A stretch of 64,000 nt of DNA, taken from NCBI RefSeq assembly GCF_001870485.1, contig NZ_MDKE01000006.1, positions 1-64,000 of the forward strand, written 5' to 3'. The notes under the pieces were generated by a model, which was given only the letters and a program-made list of their open reading frames with translations, ran no database searches and was not told where the DNA came from. How positions within the stretch are numbered: the first letter of the stretch is position 1; each line of letters begins with the position of its first letter. The stretch comes from Oceanisphaera psychrotolerans (lineage in GTDB: Bacteria; Pseudomonadota; Gammaproteobacteria; Enterobacterales; Aeromonadaceae). Below, in pieces: positions 38,972 through 48,070 of this stretch. Both the position numbers and the translations under genes were made by a program.

Positions 38972-40078
38972 ATGGTTTCAGACACAGATTTGTTTAAAGA
39001 TATTCGTCCCTACCGGGACGACGAAGTCGCCGGTGCCATCCAGCGGCTGATCCGCGATGACGAATTTATCGGCGCCATCGCCAAATACCGCTTTTCCACG
39101 CTGTCCGGCATCGGTGGCTCCTTTGTCAAGGCACTGATCCGTCTGTATCTGGGCTGGCGCTGGCGCAAGCTCGACAGTGTACGCCAGATCCAGATGGAAG
39201 TGGCGGGCTACATGGAGAAGATGATCGCACGCACCACCTCCGGGATCAGCTACTCCGGCCTGGAACAGCTCAAGCCCGGCGTGGGCTATCTGTTTATTTC
39301 CAACCACCGGGATATTGCGCTGGATCCGGCGTTCGTCAACTGGGGCCTGCACTGCCACGGACTGGACACGGTACGCATCGCCATCGGCGATAACCTGTTG
39401 CGCAAGCCCTGCGCCGCCGAGCTGATGAAGCTCAACAAGAGCTTCATCGTCAAGCGTTCGGCCAAGGGCCCGCGGGAAATGATGAAGGCGTTCAGCGAGC
39501 TCTCTGCCTACCTGCGCCATTCCCTCGACGATGGCCATTCCATCTGGATCGCCCAGAAAGAAGGGCGAGCCAAGGACGGGAACGATAAAACCGATCCGGC
39601 CATTCTCAAGATGTTTTATATGGAAGGTAAACGGCAGAAGATCCCCTTCGGCGATTACATCAACAGCCTGAACCTGGTGCCGGTGTCCATTTCCTACGAA
39701 TACGATCCCGGCGATCTGGCCAAGGCCCGCGAGCTGCATGCCAAGGCGACCCATGGCGCCTACGAGAAAAGCGAGTTCGAAGACGTGCAGAGCATAGTGC
39801 AGGGCATCGTCGGTCAGAAGGGGCGGGTACATGTGAGCTTCGGTCAGCCGGTGTTCGGCGACTTCGAGAATGCCGATCAGCTGGCGACGGCCATCGACCG
39901 GCAGATCCATGCCAACTATCACCTTTTCCCCAGCAACCTGCTGGCCGCCGGCCAGACCGCTCAGGTAGACCCGTCGGCCGCGGAAGTGTTCGAGCGACAC
40001 ATCGCCCAGATCCCGGCCGAACTGCGCGAGCTGGTGTTGTCGATGTATGCCCGCCCGGTACTGAACAAGGGCCAGTAA
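38972..40078 (+). CDS. 1-acyl-sn-glycerol-3-phosphate acyltransferase family protein
   Basis: 368 residues with a PlsC/GPAT-type domain. The acceptor motif appears as SNHRDIALDPAF, with five rather than the usual four residues between H and D. Motif II-like DNLLRKPCAAELMKLNKSFIVKR and motif III-like QKEGRAKDG follow. The start at ATG 38972 is chosen by homology; the open frame begins at 38915. Probably acts on a glycerophosphate or lysophospholipid at the inner membrane. It ends in a short tandem repeat and a strong terminator. Confidence 0.82.
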   Translation: MVSDTDLFKDIRPYRDDEVAGAIQRLIRDDEFIGAIAKYRFSTLSGIGGSFVKALIRLYLGWRWRKLDSVRQIQMEVAGYMEKMIARTTSGISYSGLEQLKPGVGYLFISNHRDIALDPAFVNWGLHCHGLDTVRIAIGDNLLRKPCAAELMKLNKSFIVKRSAKGPREMMKAFSELSAYLRHSLDDGHSIWIAQKEGRAKDGNDKTDPAILKMFYMEGKRQKIPFGDYINSLNLVPVSISYEYDPGDLAKARELHAKATHGAYEKSEFEDVQSIVQGIVGQKGRVHVSFGQPVFGDFENADQLATAIDRQIHANYHLFPSNLLAAGQTAQVDPSAAEVFERHIAQIPAELRELVLSMYARPVLNKGQ

Positions 40079-40121
40079 ACTGCTGTATTAGTAAACTCCG
40101 GTATTAGTAAACTGCGGAATT
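40074..40121. repeat. Three imperfect 16-base tandem units at the acyltransferase stop codon
   Basis: Units beginning AGTAAACT at 40074, 40090 and 40106 differ at two or three positions each. The first contains the TAA stop of the acyltransferase gene, so each unit repeats an in-frame or near-frame stop. They are directly followed by the terminator. Confidence 0.9.
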
Positions 40122-40124
40122 GAA

Positions 40125-40171
40125 AAAGCCGGTAAGGTTGTCATATTGACGACTTTACCGGCTTTTTTGTT
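40125..40171 (+). terminator. Long intrinsic terminator after the acyltransferase gene
   Basis: A 19-base-pair stem (AAAGCCGGTAAGG... pairing with ...CTTTACCGGCTTT, two G-U pairs) closes a three-base loop and is followed by a T-run. The A-run on the left makes it bidirectional. Confidence 0.95.
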
Positions 40172-40183
40172 GGCAATGTCGTG

Positions 40184-40609
40184 GTAAAGAGGCAATAGGG
40201 TCACCTCCCTCGACACGCTACGGATAATGACACTCACCATTTCAGCCTGCTGCGAACATTCACTGGATGTACGGTCAGGCTGCAACAGTTCGTCACGGCG
40301 AGACAAGCTCGCCCCATGTAAGCTCGGAAATGCCATCTGACTGCCAGGGAGGGCGGGAATGCCGGAACGGCAGGAGCATTTTCCGGCCATGGAATTTCAC
40401 GGTCGATGGAGGCGATCCCTGTTGCCTCTATCCCTGACATCTGCGGTGGCTGTAATTCCTAAATTCCGCGCTCTGAGCTGTTGTTGGAGCACCGACAGGC
40501 GATGCCGAGCTTGATGGAGGGCAAAGGGATCTGCTCAGCCGACCATCCGTGCCAAGGATGGCGCGGCTGAGCCTACACGGATGTATTTACGGCGGGTCGA
40601 CGGAGCGGG
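40184..40609. repeat. Composite intergenic repeat, copy B, inverted relative to copy A
   Basis: With the terminator and tandem units, this fills the gene-free stretch between the acyltransferase gene and rlmJ. Reverse-complemented, it follows copy A block by block: a hairpin block (40510-40609) and a sub-element (40187-40428) with inverted ends AGAGGCAATAGGG and CCCTGTTGCCTCT that extend imperfectly to about 30 bases. The hairpin stem of the first block differs from copy A at paired positions, which suggests the structure is maintained. Copy B is about 30 bases longer because of a divergent middle. No gene is visible in it. Confidence 0.88.
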
Positions 40610-40665
40610 CACTTGGGCCTCTTTTTCGCGGGCTGTTTCAGATCGGTTGAGCCGGTTTTATTTTT

Positions 40666-41514
40666 TCAGCTGTCCGATTTCTTCAGCCACTCCAGTTTCC
40701 AGTCGGCGGCCTTGTCCTGGGCCAGGGTGTCTTTCAGTCGCGGCAGCAGTTCGGTCAGCTGTTCATCCAGCTTCCAGGGCGGATTCAGTACTATCATGCC
40801 CGAGCCGTACATGCCGAAATCGTCGGCCTGGGCGCTTACGCTGAGCTCGGCGCAGAGCACCTGCTCGAAGCCGCAGTTGGCCAGGGCCTCCCGCAAGGCG
40901 CCACTGCGATCCACCTTCCTGGCCAGCAAGGGATACCAGATGGCATAAATGCCGATGGGCCAGCGTTTATAGGCCTTGGCGAGGGTGGTGGCCACGGTCT
41001 GATAATCTTCTTTCAGCTCATAAGGCGGGTCAATCAGCACCAGCCCGCGCCTGGGAGTGGGCGGCAGCAGTGCCGGCAGTCCTTCGAAGCCGTCGCGGTG
41101 ATGAATGGCGACGCCGTTACCCATGTTCTGGCGCAACAGGTCCACCTCGTTATGGTGCAGCTCCATCAGGGTCAGGCTGTCCTGCGGACGCTGAAAGTGT
41201 GCCGCTACCTTGGGCGAGCCGGGGTAGAAGTCCAGTTCGTCGGTCGGGTTCATGGCTTCGATGGCGGCAAAGTAACCCGCCAGCTGCGGCCACTTGCGAC
41301 GCTGTTGCCACAAGGGCGCGATGCCGGTCAGGTATTCCGCCTTTTTCTGGGTCCACTCGTGATCGAGCGCGTAGCCACCGGCACCGGAGTGGGTGTCGAT
41401 ATAGCAAAATCCCTTGTCCTTGACGCTGAGCGCCTCGAGGATTAACGATTGAACCGCGTGTTTGAGTACATCGGCGTGATTGCCGGCATGAAAGGCATGG
41501 CGATAGCTAAGCAT
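40666..41514 (-). CDS. rlmJ: 23S rRNA (adenine(2030)-N6)-methyltransferase RlmJ
   Basis: 282 residues matching E. coli RlmJ (YhiR). N-terminal LSYRHAFHAGNHADVLKH, the SAM-binding segment YIDTHSGAGGY and the catalytic DPPYELKEDY are present. Methylates A2030 of 23S rRNA. Separated by 14 bases from the upstream TIGR02444 gene on the same strand. Confidence 0.95.
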   Translation of the reverse strand: MLSYRHAFHAGNHADVLKHAVQSLILEALSVKDKGFCYIDTHSGAGGYALDHEWTQKKAEYLTGIAPLWQQRRKWPQLAGYFAAIEAMNPTDELDFYPGSPKVAAHFQRPQDSLTLMELHHNEVDLLRQNMGNGVAIHHRDGFEGLPALLPPTPRRGLVLIDPPYELKEDYQTVATTLAKAYKRWPIGIYAIWYPLLARKVDRSGALREALANCGFEQVLCAELSVSAQADDFGMYGSGMIVLNPPWKLDEQLTELLPRLKDTLAQDKAADWKLEWLKKSDS

Positions 41515-41528
41515 GAAAGTAGTCCGTA

Positions 41529-41960
41529 TTAACCGGCGAGTTTAAGCTGCCACAGCGGCGCGTCGGCCACCTGCAACAGGGTTAGATAGGTGAGCAGGCC
41601 GCCGCTGCCGGGGTGGGGCGGATGTTGCGCCAGCACCTGCAACAGCTCCTGTTGCTGCCAGCGCTCCAGCTCCAGCTCGTGCTGCAGCAGCTGCAGGTAA
41701 TCGTCGTTGTCGAGCCGGGGCTTGAGCCGGCGCCGCAGCGCACGCCACTGGCTAAAGAGTCCCTGTCGCCGCTGCAACAGCGGCAGGAAATGGGTGGGAT
41801 CAATCCCAAGCCCGCGTTCTTCCAGCATCAGCAGCAATAGCAGCAGGTTGACGTTGGCGCCGTGCTCATCCTGCAGCTGCAGGCAGGCCTGCGCCACGCC
41901 GGGGCGGGCATAATGCTGCTCGCTGAATTGCCAGAACTGCTCGGCGCCGGGCAGCATCAT
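41529..41960 (-). CDS. TIGR02444 (DUF2390) family protein
   Basis: 143 residues: MMLPGAEQFWQFSEQHYARPGVAQACLQLQDEHGANVNLLLLLL is typical of this family, which often sits beside yheS in Vibrio and Aeromonas. The start overlaps the yheS stop (ATGA); the longer upstream frame is antisense-like arginine/alanine-rich noise. Helical, function unknown. Confidence 0.88.
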   Translation of the reverse strand: MMLPGAEQFWQFSEQHYARPGVAQACLQLQDEHGANVNLLLLLLMLEERGLGIDPTHFLPLLQRRQGLFSQWRALRRRLKPRLDNDDYLQLLQHELELERWQQQELLQVLAQHPPHPGSGGLLTYLTLLQVADAPLWQLKLAG

Positions 41961-43855
41961 GCCTGCTCCAGTTCTTCCAGCTGCTCCTGCAGCTCCAGCC
42001 ACTCGGCTTCCACTTCGGCCAGTTTCTGTTGCAGGGGGATCTGCGCCTTCAGCAGTTGCTGCAAGCTGGCTTTTTGCTCGGCGGCGTAAATGTCCGGATC
42101 GGCCAGACTCTGCTCGATATCGGCCAGTTGTTGCTGGCATTGTTCCATCTGCTGTTCGAGCCTGGTGATGGCTTTGCGCAGCGGCTGGGTCTGCTGACGC
42201 AGTTCGGCCTGACGGCGTTTTTCCGCTTTGCGATTCTGGGCCGAGTTGTCGCCGGCGGTGCCGACCGACTCGGGCTGGGCGGCCTTGTCCTGGGCCACCA
42301 GCCACTGATGATAATCTTCGATATCGCCGTCGAAGGGCTGCACCCGGCCGCCGTCCACCAGATAGAATTCGTCGGTGGTGGCACGCAGCAGGTGACGATC
42401 GTGAGACACGATCACCATGGCGCCCTCGAACACCTGCAACGCCAGGGTCAGCGCCTCGCGCATGTCCAGATCCAGGTGGTTGGTGGGTTCATCCAGCAAC
42501 AGCAGGTTGGGGCGCTGGTAGACGATCAGCGCCAGCACCAGCCGGGCCTTTTCGCCGCCGGAGAAGGGACCGACCGGATCCTTGACCTGATCGCCCCTGA
42601 AGTCGAAGCCGCCCAGGTAATCGCGCAGGCTCTGTTCGGTAGCCTTGGGGTCGAGCCGGGCCAGATGAGTGAGCGGTGATTCTTCCAGGTGCAGGCTTTC
42701 CAGCTGGTGCTGGGCGAAGTAGCCCAGAGAGATGCCCTTGCTGGCTTCCAGCTTGCCCGACAGCGGTGTCAGCTCGCCGGACAGCAGCTTGATAAAGGTG
42801 GATTTGCCGGCGCCGTTGCGGCCCAGCAGGCCGATGCGCGAGCCGGGTACCAGGTTGAGCTTGATGTCGGACAGCACCGCCTTGTCACCGTAACCGGCGG
42901 ACAGCTTTTCCATGGCGATCAGCGGAATCGGCAGGCTGGAGGGCGGGCGGAAACTGAAGCTGAACGGCGAGTCCACATGGGCCGGCAAGATCTTTTCCAT
43001 CCGTTCCATGGCCTTGAGCCGGCTCTGGGCCTGCTTGGCCTTGCTCGCCTTGTAGCGAAAACGATCCACATAGTCCTGCATGTGGCTGAGTGCACGTTGC
43101 TGCTTCTCGAACATGGACTGCTGCAACGCCAGCTGCTCGGCGCGCATGCGTTCGAAGTCGGAATAGTTGCCGGTGTATTCGTTGAGCTGGCTGTTTTCGA
43201 TATGAATAATCCGGTTCACCACCGCATCGAGAAAATCCCGGTCGTGGGATATCAGGATCAGGGTGCCTTCATAACTGTTCAGCCAGCGTTCCAGCCAGAT
43301 CACCGCATCCAGATCCAGGTGGTTGGTGGGCTCATCGAGCAGCAGCAGGTCGGAGCGGCAGATCAGCGCCTGGGCCAGGTTGAGGCGCATGCGCCAGCCA
43401 CCGGAAAAGGCGCTGACCGGGCGGCCCTGGGCCTCGTTGGCAAACCCCAGGCCATGCAGCAGTTCGGCGGCACGGGCGTGAATATGATAGCCGCCATGAG
43501 TGTCCAGCCGACCGTGCAGTTCGGCGATGGCGATGCCGTTGTGGCGGGCTTCGGCCTGCTCCAGCTCCCGGCACAGGCGGCGGTATTCCCGGTCGCCGTC
43601 AATCACGTAGTCCAGCGCCGAGCAGCTTAGCGCCGGGGTTTCCTGGGCCACGCTGGCCAGTTGCCAGTCGGCAGGCAGATTGAACTGGCCACTGTCGATG
43701 CCGAGCTCGCCCTTGAACAGGGCGAACAGGGTGGATTTGCCACAGCCGTTTTTCCCCACCAGGCCAACCTTCTGGCCGCCGTGGATAGTGGCGCTGGTGT
43801 CTTTTAACAGGGGGCGGCCGCCCCGGAGTAGTTCAATCTGGCTGAGGGTGATCAT
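41957..43855 (-). CDS. yheS: ABC-F family ATPase YheS
   Basis: 632 residues, twin ABC domains without membrane segments. Walker A motifs GKNGCGKST and GRNGAGKST, signatures SGGWRMRL and SGGEKARLVLAL, and the ABC-F linker between them. The C-terminus has a coiled coil rich in Q and E. ABC-F proteins act on the ribosome E-site. Syntenic with E. coli yheS near yheT and prkB, here separated by the exporter, acyltransferase, repeat and rlmJ. Confidence 0.94.
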   Translation of the reverse strand: MITLSQIELLRGGRPLLKDTSATIHGGQKVGLVGKNGCGKSTLFALFKGELGIDSGQFNLPADWQLASVAQETPALSCSALDYVIDGDREYRRLCRELEQAEARHNGIAIAELHGRLDTHGGYHIHARAAELLHGLGFANEAQGRPVSAFSGGWRMRLNLAQALICRSDLLLLDEPTNHLDLDAVIWLERWLNSYEGTLILISHDRDFLDAVVNRIIHIENSQLNEYTGNYSDFERMRAEQLALQQSMFEKQQRALSHMQDYVDRFRYKASKAKQAQSRLKAMERMEKILPAHVDSPFSFSFRPPSSLPIPLIAMEKLSAGYGDKAVLSDIKLNLVPGSRIGLLGRNGAGKSTFIKLLSGELTPLSGKLEASKGISLGYFAQHQLESLHLEESPLTHLARLDPKATEQSLRDYLGGFDFRGDQVKDPVGPFSGGEKARLVLALIVYQRPNLLLLDEPTNHLDLDMREALTLALQVFEGAMVIVSHDRHLLRATTDEFYLVDGGRVQPFDGDIEDYHQWLVAQDKAAQPESVGTAGDNSAQNRKAEKRRQAELRQQTQPLRKAITRLEQQMEQCQQQLADIEQSLADPDIYAAEQKASLQQLLKAQIPLQQKLAEVEAEWLELQEQLEELEQA

Positions 43856-43885
43856 AGGTGCCCGACTCGTGACAAAAACGGCATT

Positions 43886-44575
43886 TTACCCGTTTTTACC
43901 GCTCCGATGACAGGGGCTTCCCAGCCAGTGACGACAATACTGCTCAAATTGTGGCACCGAAGCAAAGCCGTAGGCCTGTACCAGCGCATCGAGGCTCGGG
44001 CTCTTGGCCAGATCCCGCAGCACCAGCAGCAGGGCGCACTGACGGCGAATGTTGTCCGCATCACAATCGAAACGGCGGCGAAACTCGGGCTCTTGTTCCG
44101 GTGCCAGGGCAAAGCTGGCCGGGTTGGCGGTGATCAGTTGATGCAGTGGCGGCTGGGAGTCAACCGGCAGTATCGTCTGCTGTGGCAGCTCGTCGTGCAG
44201 TATTCGACACAGCCTGCCATGGGCGCCTTGCCAGTCTTGCTCGCCTGTCCAGTCGGCCAGTCGGGCGACGATGGCGGCCAGCAGGGGGGAGGGCGTCAGC
44301 CGACCGGCGATGGAGGGTTGCGCCAGTCGGGGAGAAAACTCGACCCGACTGAGCCGGCTGTGCGCGAAGCCATGCCAGGCAAACAGGGTATCGGCGGGCA
44401 GAAAGGCCGCCTCATGGGTGGCCAGCGGATAATAATGACGGCCCAGCTGCAGCAGACCGGCACCCTGGTGCATCATCAGCAGTACGCCTTTGATATGGCG
44501 CTGGCGTTTGCCGGGGGTGAGGTGAGGAAGAGCAACAAGCTGATGATGAATACTGTAATGGGCGGTTGTGGTCAT
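43886..44575 (-). CDS. AraC-like transcriptional regulator
   Basis: 229 residues. The N-terminal part resembles a cupin sensor domain (HEAAFLPADTLFAWHG, SRVEFSPR). The C-terminal part has helix-turn-helix features DNIRRQCALLLVLRDLA and SLDALVQAYGFASVPQFEQYCRHWLG, resembling AraC-type helices, but it stops soon after. Usual AraC proteins are longer, so it may be a short or degraded member. Upstream of and divergent from yheV. Confidence 0.65.
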   Translation of the reverse strand: MTTTAHYSIHHQLVALPHLTPGKRQRHIKGVLLMMHQGAGLLQLGRHYYPLATHEAAFLPADTLFAWHGFAHSRLSRVEFSPRLAQPSIAGRLTPSPLLAAIVARLADWTGEQDWQGAHGRLCRILHDELPQQTILPVDSQPPLHQLITANPASFALAPEQEPEFRRRFDCDADNIRRQCALLLVLRDLAKSPSLDALVQAYGFASVPQFEQYCRHWLGSPCHRSGKNG

Positions 44576-44637
44576 TGTAGTCGGTTCGTTTTTGGCGGAG
44601 AATTCGGGATAAGGTTGTTGTTCAGGATGTATAAACC

Positions 44638-44838
44638 ATGGAAACCCGTCGTAAGAAGCGTTTTATTGCCGGAGCCGTCTGCCCCCGCTGTAACGCCATG
44701 GACACCATGATGCTGTATCTGGAGCATGGTGTCGAGAAAGTCGAATGCGTTGGCTGTGGCCACACCCAGATACAGACTGACGAACAGGTCAGCCAGGCTG
44801 GCGGTGGCGAAGTAATCGGGGTGTTCAAGCCGGAATAA
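44638..44838 (+). CDS. yheV: YheV family zinc-ribbon protein
   Basis: 66 residues with CPRCNAMDTMMLYLEHG and CVGCGH, two C-x2-C pairs forming a predicted zinc ribbon. Matches the YheV family that sits beside slyD in enteric bacteria. slyD follows on the same strand. Function unknown. Confidence 0.92.
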   Translation: METRRKKRFIAGAVCPRCNAMDTMMLYLEHGVEKVECVGCGHTQIQTDEQVSQAGGGEVIGVFKPE

Positions 44839-44946
44839 GCATGTGCGGCGGGCCCCGAGCCCATCTTCATTTGTGTTTTTGTCGCATTTCATCCGGGCTG
44901 GCCATCCTGTATGCTATGGCCAATATTCACGAGCAGGACCATTCCC

Positions 44947-45474
44947 ATGAAAGTATCCGAAAACAGCGTCGTTACGCTGGACTTTACCGTCACCAACACC
45001 AAGGGTGAAATCCTCGATTCCACCGAGGGCAAGCAGCCCCTGGAGTACCTGCACGGTACCGGCTATCTGGTGGCCGGTCTGGAAGCGGTACTGAACGACA
45101 AAGTCGTGGGTGAAGACTTCGACGTGACCCTGAGCCCGGAACAGGCCTATGGCGAGCATGACGAAAGCCTGGTGCAGTCGGTGCCCGGTGAACTGTTCGA
45201 TGGCATGGAAGTGGCCGAAGGCGACACCTTCGTGGCCGAAACCGATGACGGCCACCGCCCGGTGACCATCGTCGAAGTGGCGGAAGAATACGTCAAGGTG
45301 GATGGTAATCACCCGCTGGCCGGCATGACCCTGACCTTCAAGGGCGTGGTGCGCGAAGTGCGTGAAGCCACCGAAGAAGAGCTGGCCCACGGCCATGTGC
45401 ATGGCGAACACGGCCATGATGATCACGAGCACGACCATGATCATTCCGGCGGTTGCTGCGGTCACAAGCACTGA
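44947..45474 (+). CDS. slyD: FKBP-type peptidyl-prolyl isomerase and nickel-binding chaperone SlyD
   Basis: 175 residues. FKBP domain interrupted by the insert-in-flap domain (residues about 70-130), then a C-terminal metal tail GHVHGEHGHDDHEHDHDHSGG and CCGHKH that binds nickel. Assists folding and [NiFe]-hydrogenase maturation. Start ATG 44947; a strong terminator follows. Confidence 0.96.
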   Translation: MKVSENSVVTLDFTVTNTKGEILDSTEGKQPLEYLHGTGYLVAGLEAVLNDKVVGEDFDVTLSPEQAYGEHDESLVQSVPGELFDGMEVAEGDTFVAETDDGHRPVTIVEVAEEYVKVDGNHPLAGMTLTFKGVVREVREATEEELAHGHVHGEHGHDDHEHDHDHSGGCCGHKH

Positions 45475-45491
45475 GCTCCGGCTCGGTACTG

Positions 45492-45516
45492 AAAAAGGCG
45501 CCTCGGCGCCTTTTTT
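45492..45516 (+). terminator. Intrinsic terminator after slyD
   Basis: Palindromic GGCGCC repeated around TC with A-run and T-run on either side; bidirectional, also serving the convergent slyX. Confidence 0.92.
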
Positions 45517-45546
45517 GTTAGCTGAACCTCACCCCCTCATATTTCC

Positions 45547-45762
45547 TCAATAATGCGGCGGTGGGGTTTCTTCTGTCTGGTTGGCGACCTCTCCCGGCTG
45601 CAATTCCTTCAGCTTTTTCACCATCAGGCTGAGCTGGGCCTTGAGCCGGGTGGTCTCGGCGCCCAGGGCGGTCATTTCCTGATTCAGTTGCTCAATGGTG
45701 TCGTCCTGAAACGACAGCCGGGTTTCCAGCTGTTCCAGCCGGTGGATAATGTCTTCATTCAT
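45547..45762 (-). CDS. slyX: SlyX family protein
   Basis: 71 residues, a single amphipathic coiled coil (LEQLETRLSFQDDTIEQLNQEMT) ending in a proline-rich tail (TEETPPPHY), as in SlyX. Start overlaps the end of the upstream WD-repeat gene by eight bases. Function unknown; the slyD/slyX neighbourhood is conserved. Confidence 0.92.
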   Translation of the reverse strand: MNEDIIHRLEQLETRLSFQDDTIEQLNQEMTALGAETTRLKAQLSLMVKKLKELQPGEVANQTEETPPPHY

Positions 45763-46786
45763 GGCTCTGTTCTCTCTGATCTAGGGCCCAGGTTTCACCC
45801 AGGCCGGAGGAGCTGACGCTGTAAATATGCTGTTTGTCGCTAAAGGCCACGTCGTAGACCATGGCACTGGCGGGGCGTAGCCAGGTATGGAGGCCGACCT
45901 GCCAGCTTTGCAGTGGCGTGCCATCGTCCAGTTGCCATAGCTCCAGTCGGCGGGAGGTGCTGCCGGTCAGCAATCGGTTATTGGCCGGATCCAGCCGGGC
46001 GCTGATAAAGGTTTGCCCCCGGTAAGGACCCTGCAGGCGGGACACCCGTTCACCCGACGGCAGGCGGTGCAGCTCTCCCACTCCCTGAGCGTCGGCACTG
46101 AAGGCAAAGCGGCCCTCGGCATCCAGACGCACCAGGCTGATGCTGTTTTCATGTTGCCACCGGCTCAGGATGGCGGCGTCACGGGTTTGCCATAACAGCA
46201 CCTGGCCGTTCTGGCTGGCGGTCAGGGCGTAACGGCCGTTGGCGGACAGATCGACCGAGTTGATACGGCTGTTTTCGCCCTCGAGCCGATGCCCCATAAA
46301 CAGCAGGCGACGACCGCTCTGCAGGTCGATATATTCGACCTCGCCATGGTGGTAACCGAGCAACAGGCTATTGCCATCGTTGGCCAGTGCCAGGGCGCGC
46401 AGGGAATGTTCAAGCTGATAAAAGCCGAGGTTCTGGCCGTTCTGCAGTGACCAGACGGCCACCGTATGTTCGCTGGCCGTGGCTGCGCTGCGACTGTCGG
46501 GAGAGATGGCCAGCAGCAGTATATCTTCGGTGGATTCCCCCTGATACCACTGGTAGAGCGGGCGGGGCTGGTGCTGCTGCCACACCTGCACCGGGCTGGG
46601 GCCGCTGGCGACCAGGGTAAAGCGCCCATCGGCACTGGTTTGTGCCGCCAGTACCGTGCCCTGAGCATAACGGCTCTGCGCCACCGGTTTATCGCCCGTA
46701 TCGCAACCGGCAAGCAGCAGAAAAGTGACGCACAGCGTCACGGTCAGCAGATGGGGGGGCATTTTTATGAGCTTGGGCTTTCGCAT
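45755..46786 (-). CDS. WD40-repeat lipoprotein
   Basis: About 343 residues. The N-terminus is lipoprotein-like with lipobox LLAGC. The rest forms WD40/beta-propeller-like repeats (for example LLLAISPDSRSAATASEHTVAVWSLQNGQNL, NSVDLSANGRYALTASQNGQVLLWQTRDAAIL). The start is uncertain: 46840 has a possible AGGGG, but 46786 places the signal peptide properly. Divergent from fkpA and coupled to slyX; a role in envelope protein assembly is only a guess. Confidence 0.78.
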   Translation of the reverse strand: MRKPKLIKMPPHLLTVTLCVTFLLLAGCDTGDKPVAQSRYAQGTVLAAQTSADGRFTLVASGPSPVQVWQQHQPRPLYQWYQGESTEDILLLAISPDSRSAATASEHTVAVWSLQNGQNLGFYQLEHSLRALALANDGNSLLLGYHHGEVEYIDLQSGRRLLFMGHRLEGENSRINSVDLSANGRYALTASQNGQVLLWQTRDAAILSRWQHENSISLVRLDAEGRFAFSADAQGVGELHRLPSGERVSRLQGPYRGQTFISARLDPANNRLLTGSTSRRLELWQLDDGTPLQSWQVGLHTWLRPASAMVYDVAFSDKQHIYSVSSSGLGETWALDQREQSHE

Positions 46787-46869
46787 CGGCAACGTGAAAC
46801 GGTAGTATAGGTCCGGATTGATAAGCATCTCATTTTCCATGGGGTTTTTCCCCTGTTCTGGAGTGAATA

Positions 46870-47664
<795 letters not shown>

Positions 47665-47671
47665 GGGAACC

Positions 47672-47698
47672 AACGGCGCCTCAGGGCGCCGTTTTTAT
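47672..47698 (+). terminator. Intrinsic terminator after fkpA
   Basis: Stem ACGGCGCC / GGCGCCGT with loop TCAG, then TTTTT. It overlaps the 3' end of the convergent GIY-YIG gene. Confidence 0.92.
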
Positions 47699-48022
47699 TT
47701 TAGCCTGCAGCGCCATCCAGCCGCTGTCGTCCTGCAGCAGCCGTTCTTTCGCGGCTTTGCTCAGCCGCTTCAGGCGGTATTCCAGCTTGAGTGCCTGAGA
47801 CTGACTGGCCACGGTGCGTTGCCACACCAGCTCTGCCGGGCGCCGGGACCAGACATAACGGGAGGCGCGTGAGGCTTGCTGATTGTGCTCCATGCAACGG
47901 CGCGCCGGATCCAGGCTGATACCGGCATAGAGGCTGCCATCGCGGCAGCGCAGCAGGTAAAGAGACCAGGGGGAAGCGGGGCGGTCGGCGGTGTCGTGAT
48001 TCACTTTGTGCTCATCGTTCAT
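47681..48022 (-). CDS. GIY-YIG nuclease-domain protein, YhbQ-like
   Basis: 113 residues consisting of one GIY-YIG domain: SLYLLRCRDGSLYAGISLDPARRCMEHN carries the tyrosine, arginine and histidine of the active site, and a glutamate is in LKLEYRLKRLS. Similar to UPF0213/YhbQ proteins. Some relatives act on DNA, but a role here is not known. Confidence 0.88.
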   Translation of the reverse strand: MNDEHKVNHDTADRPASPWSLYLLRCRDGSLYAGISLDPARRCMEHNQQASRASRYVWSRRPAELVWQRTVASQSQALKLEYRLKRLSKAAKERLLQDDSGWMALQAKIKTAP

Positions 48023-48070
48023 GGTGACCGTCGAAGATATAGCTGTTTATTAACGTCACGCCGCAGCGCT

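Noticed and set aside
41961..42305. N-terminal extension of the TIGR02444 protein
   Set aside because: The extra 115 codons lie inside yheS on the same strand in another frame and are rich in A, G, R and T with no family similarity.
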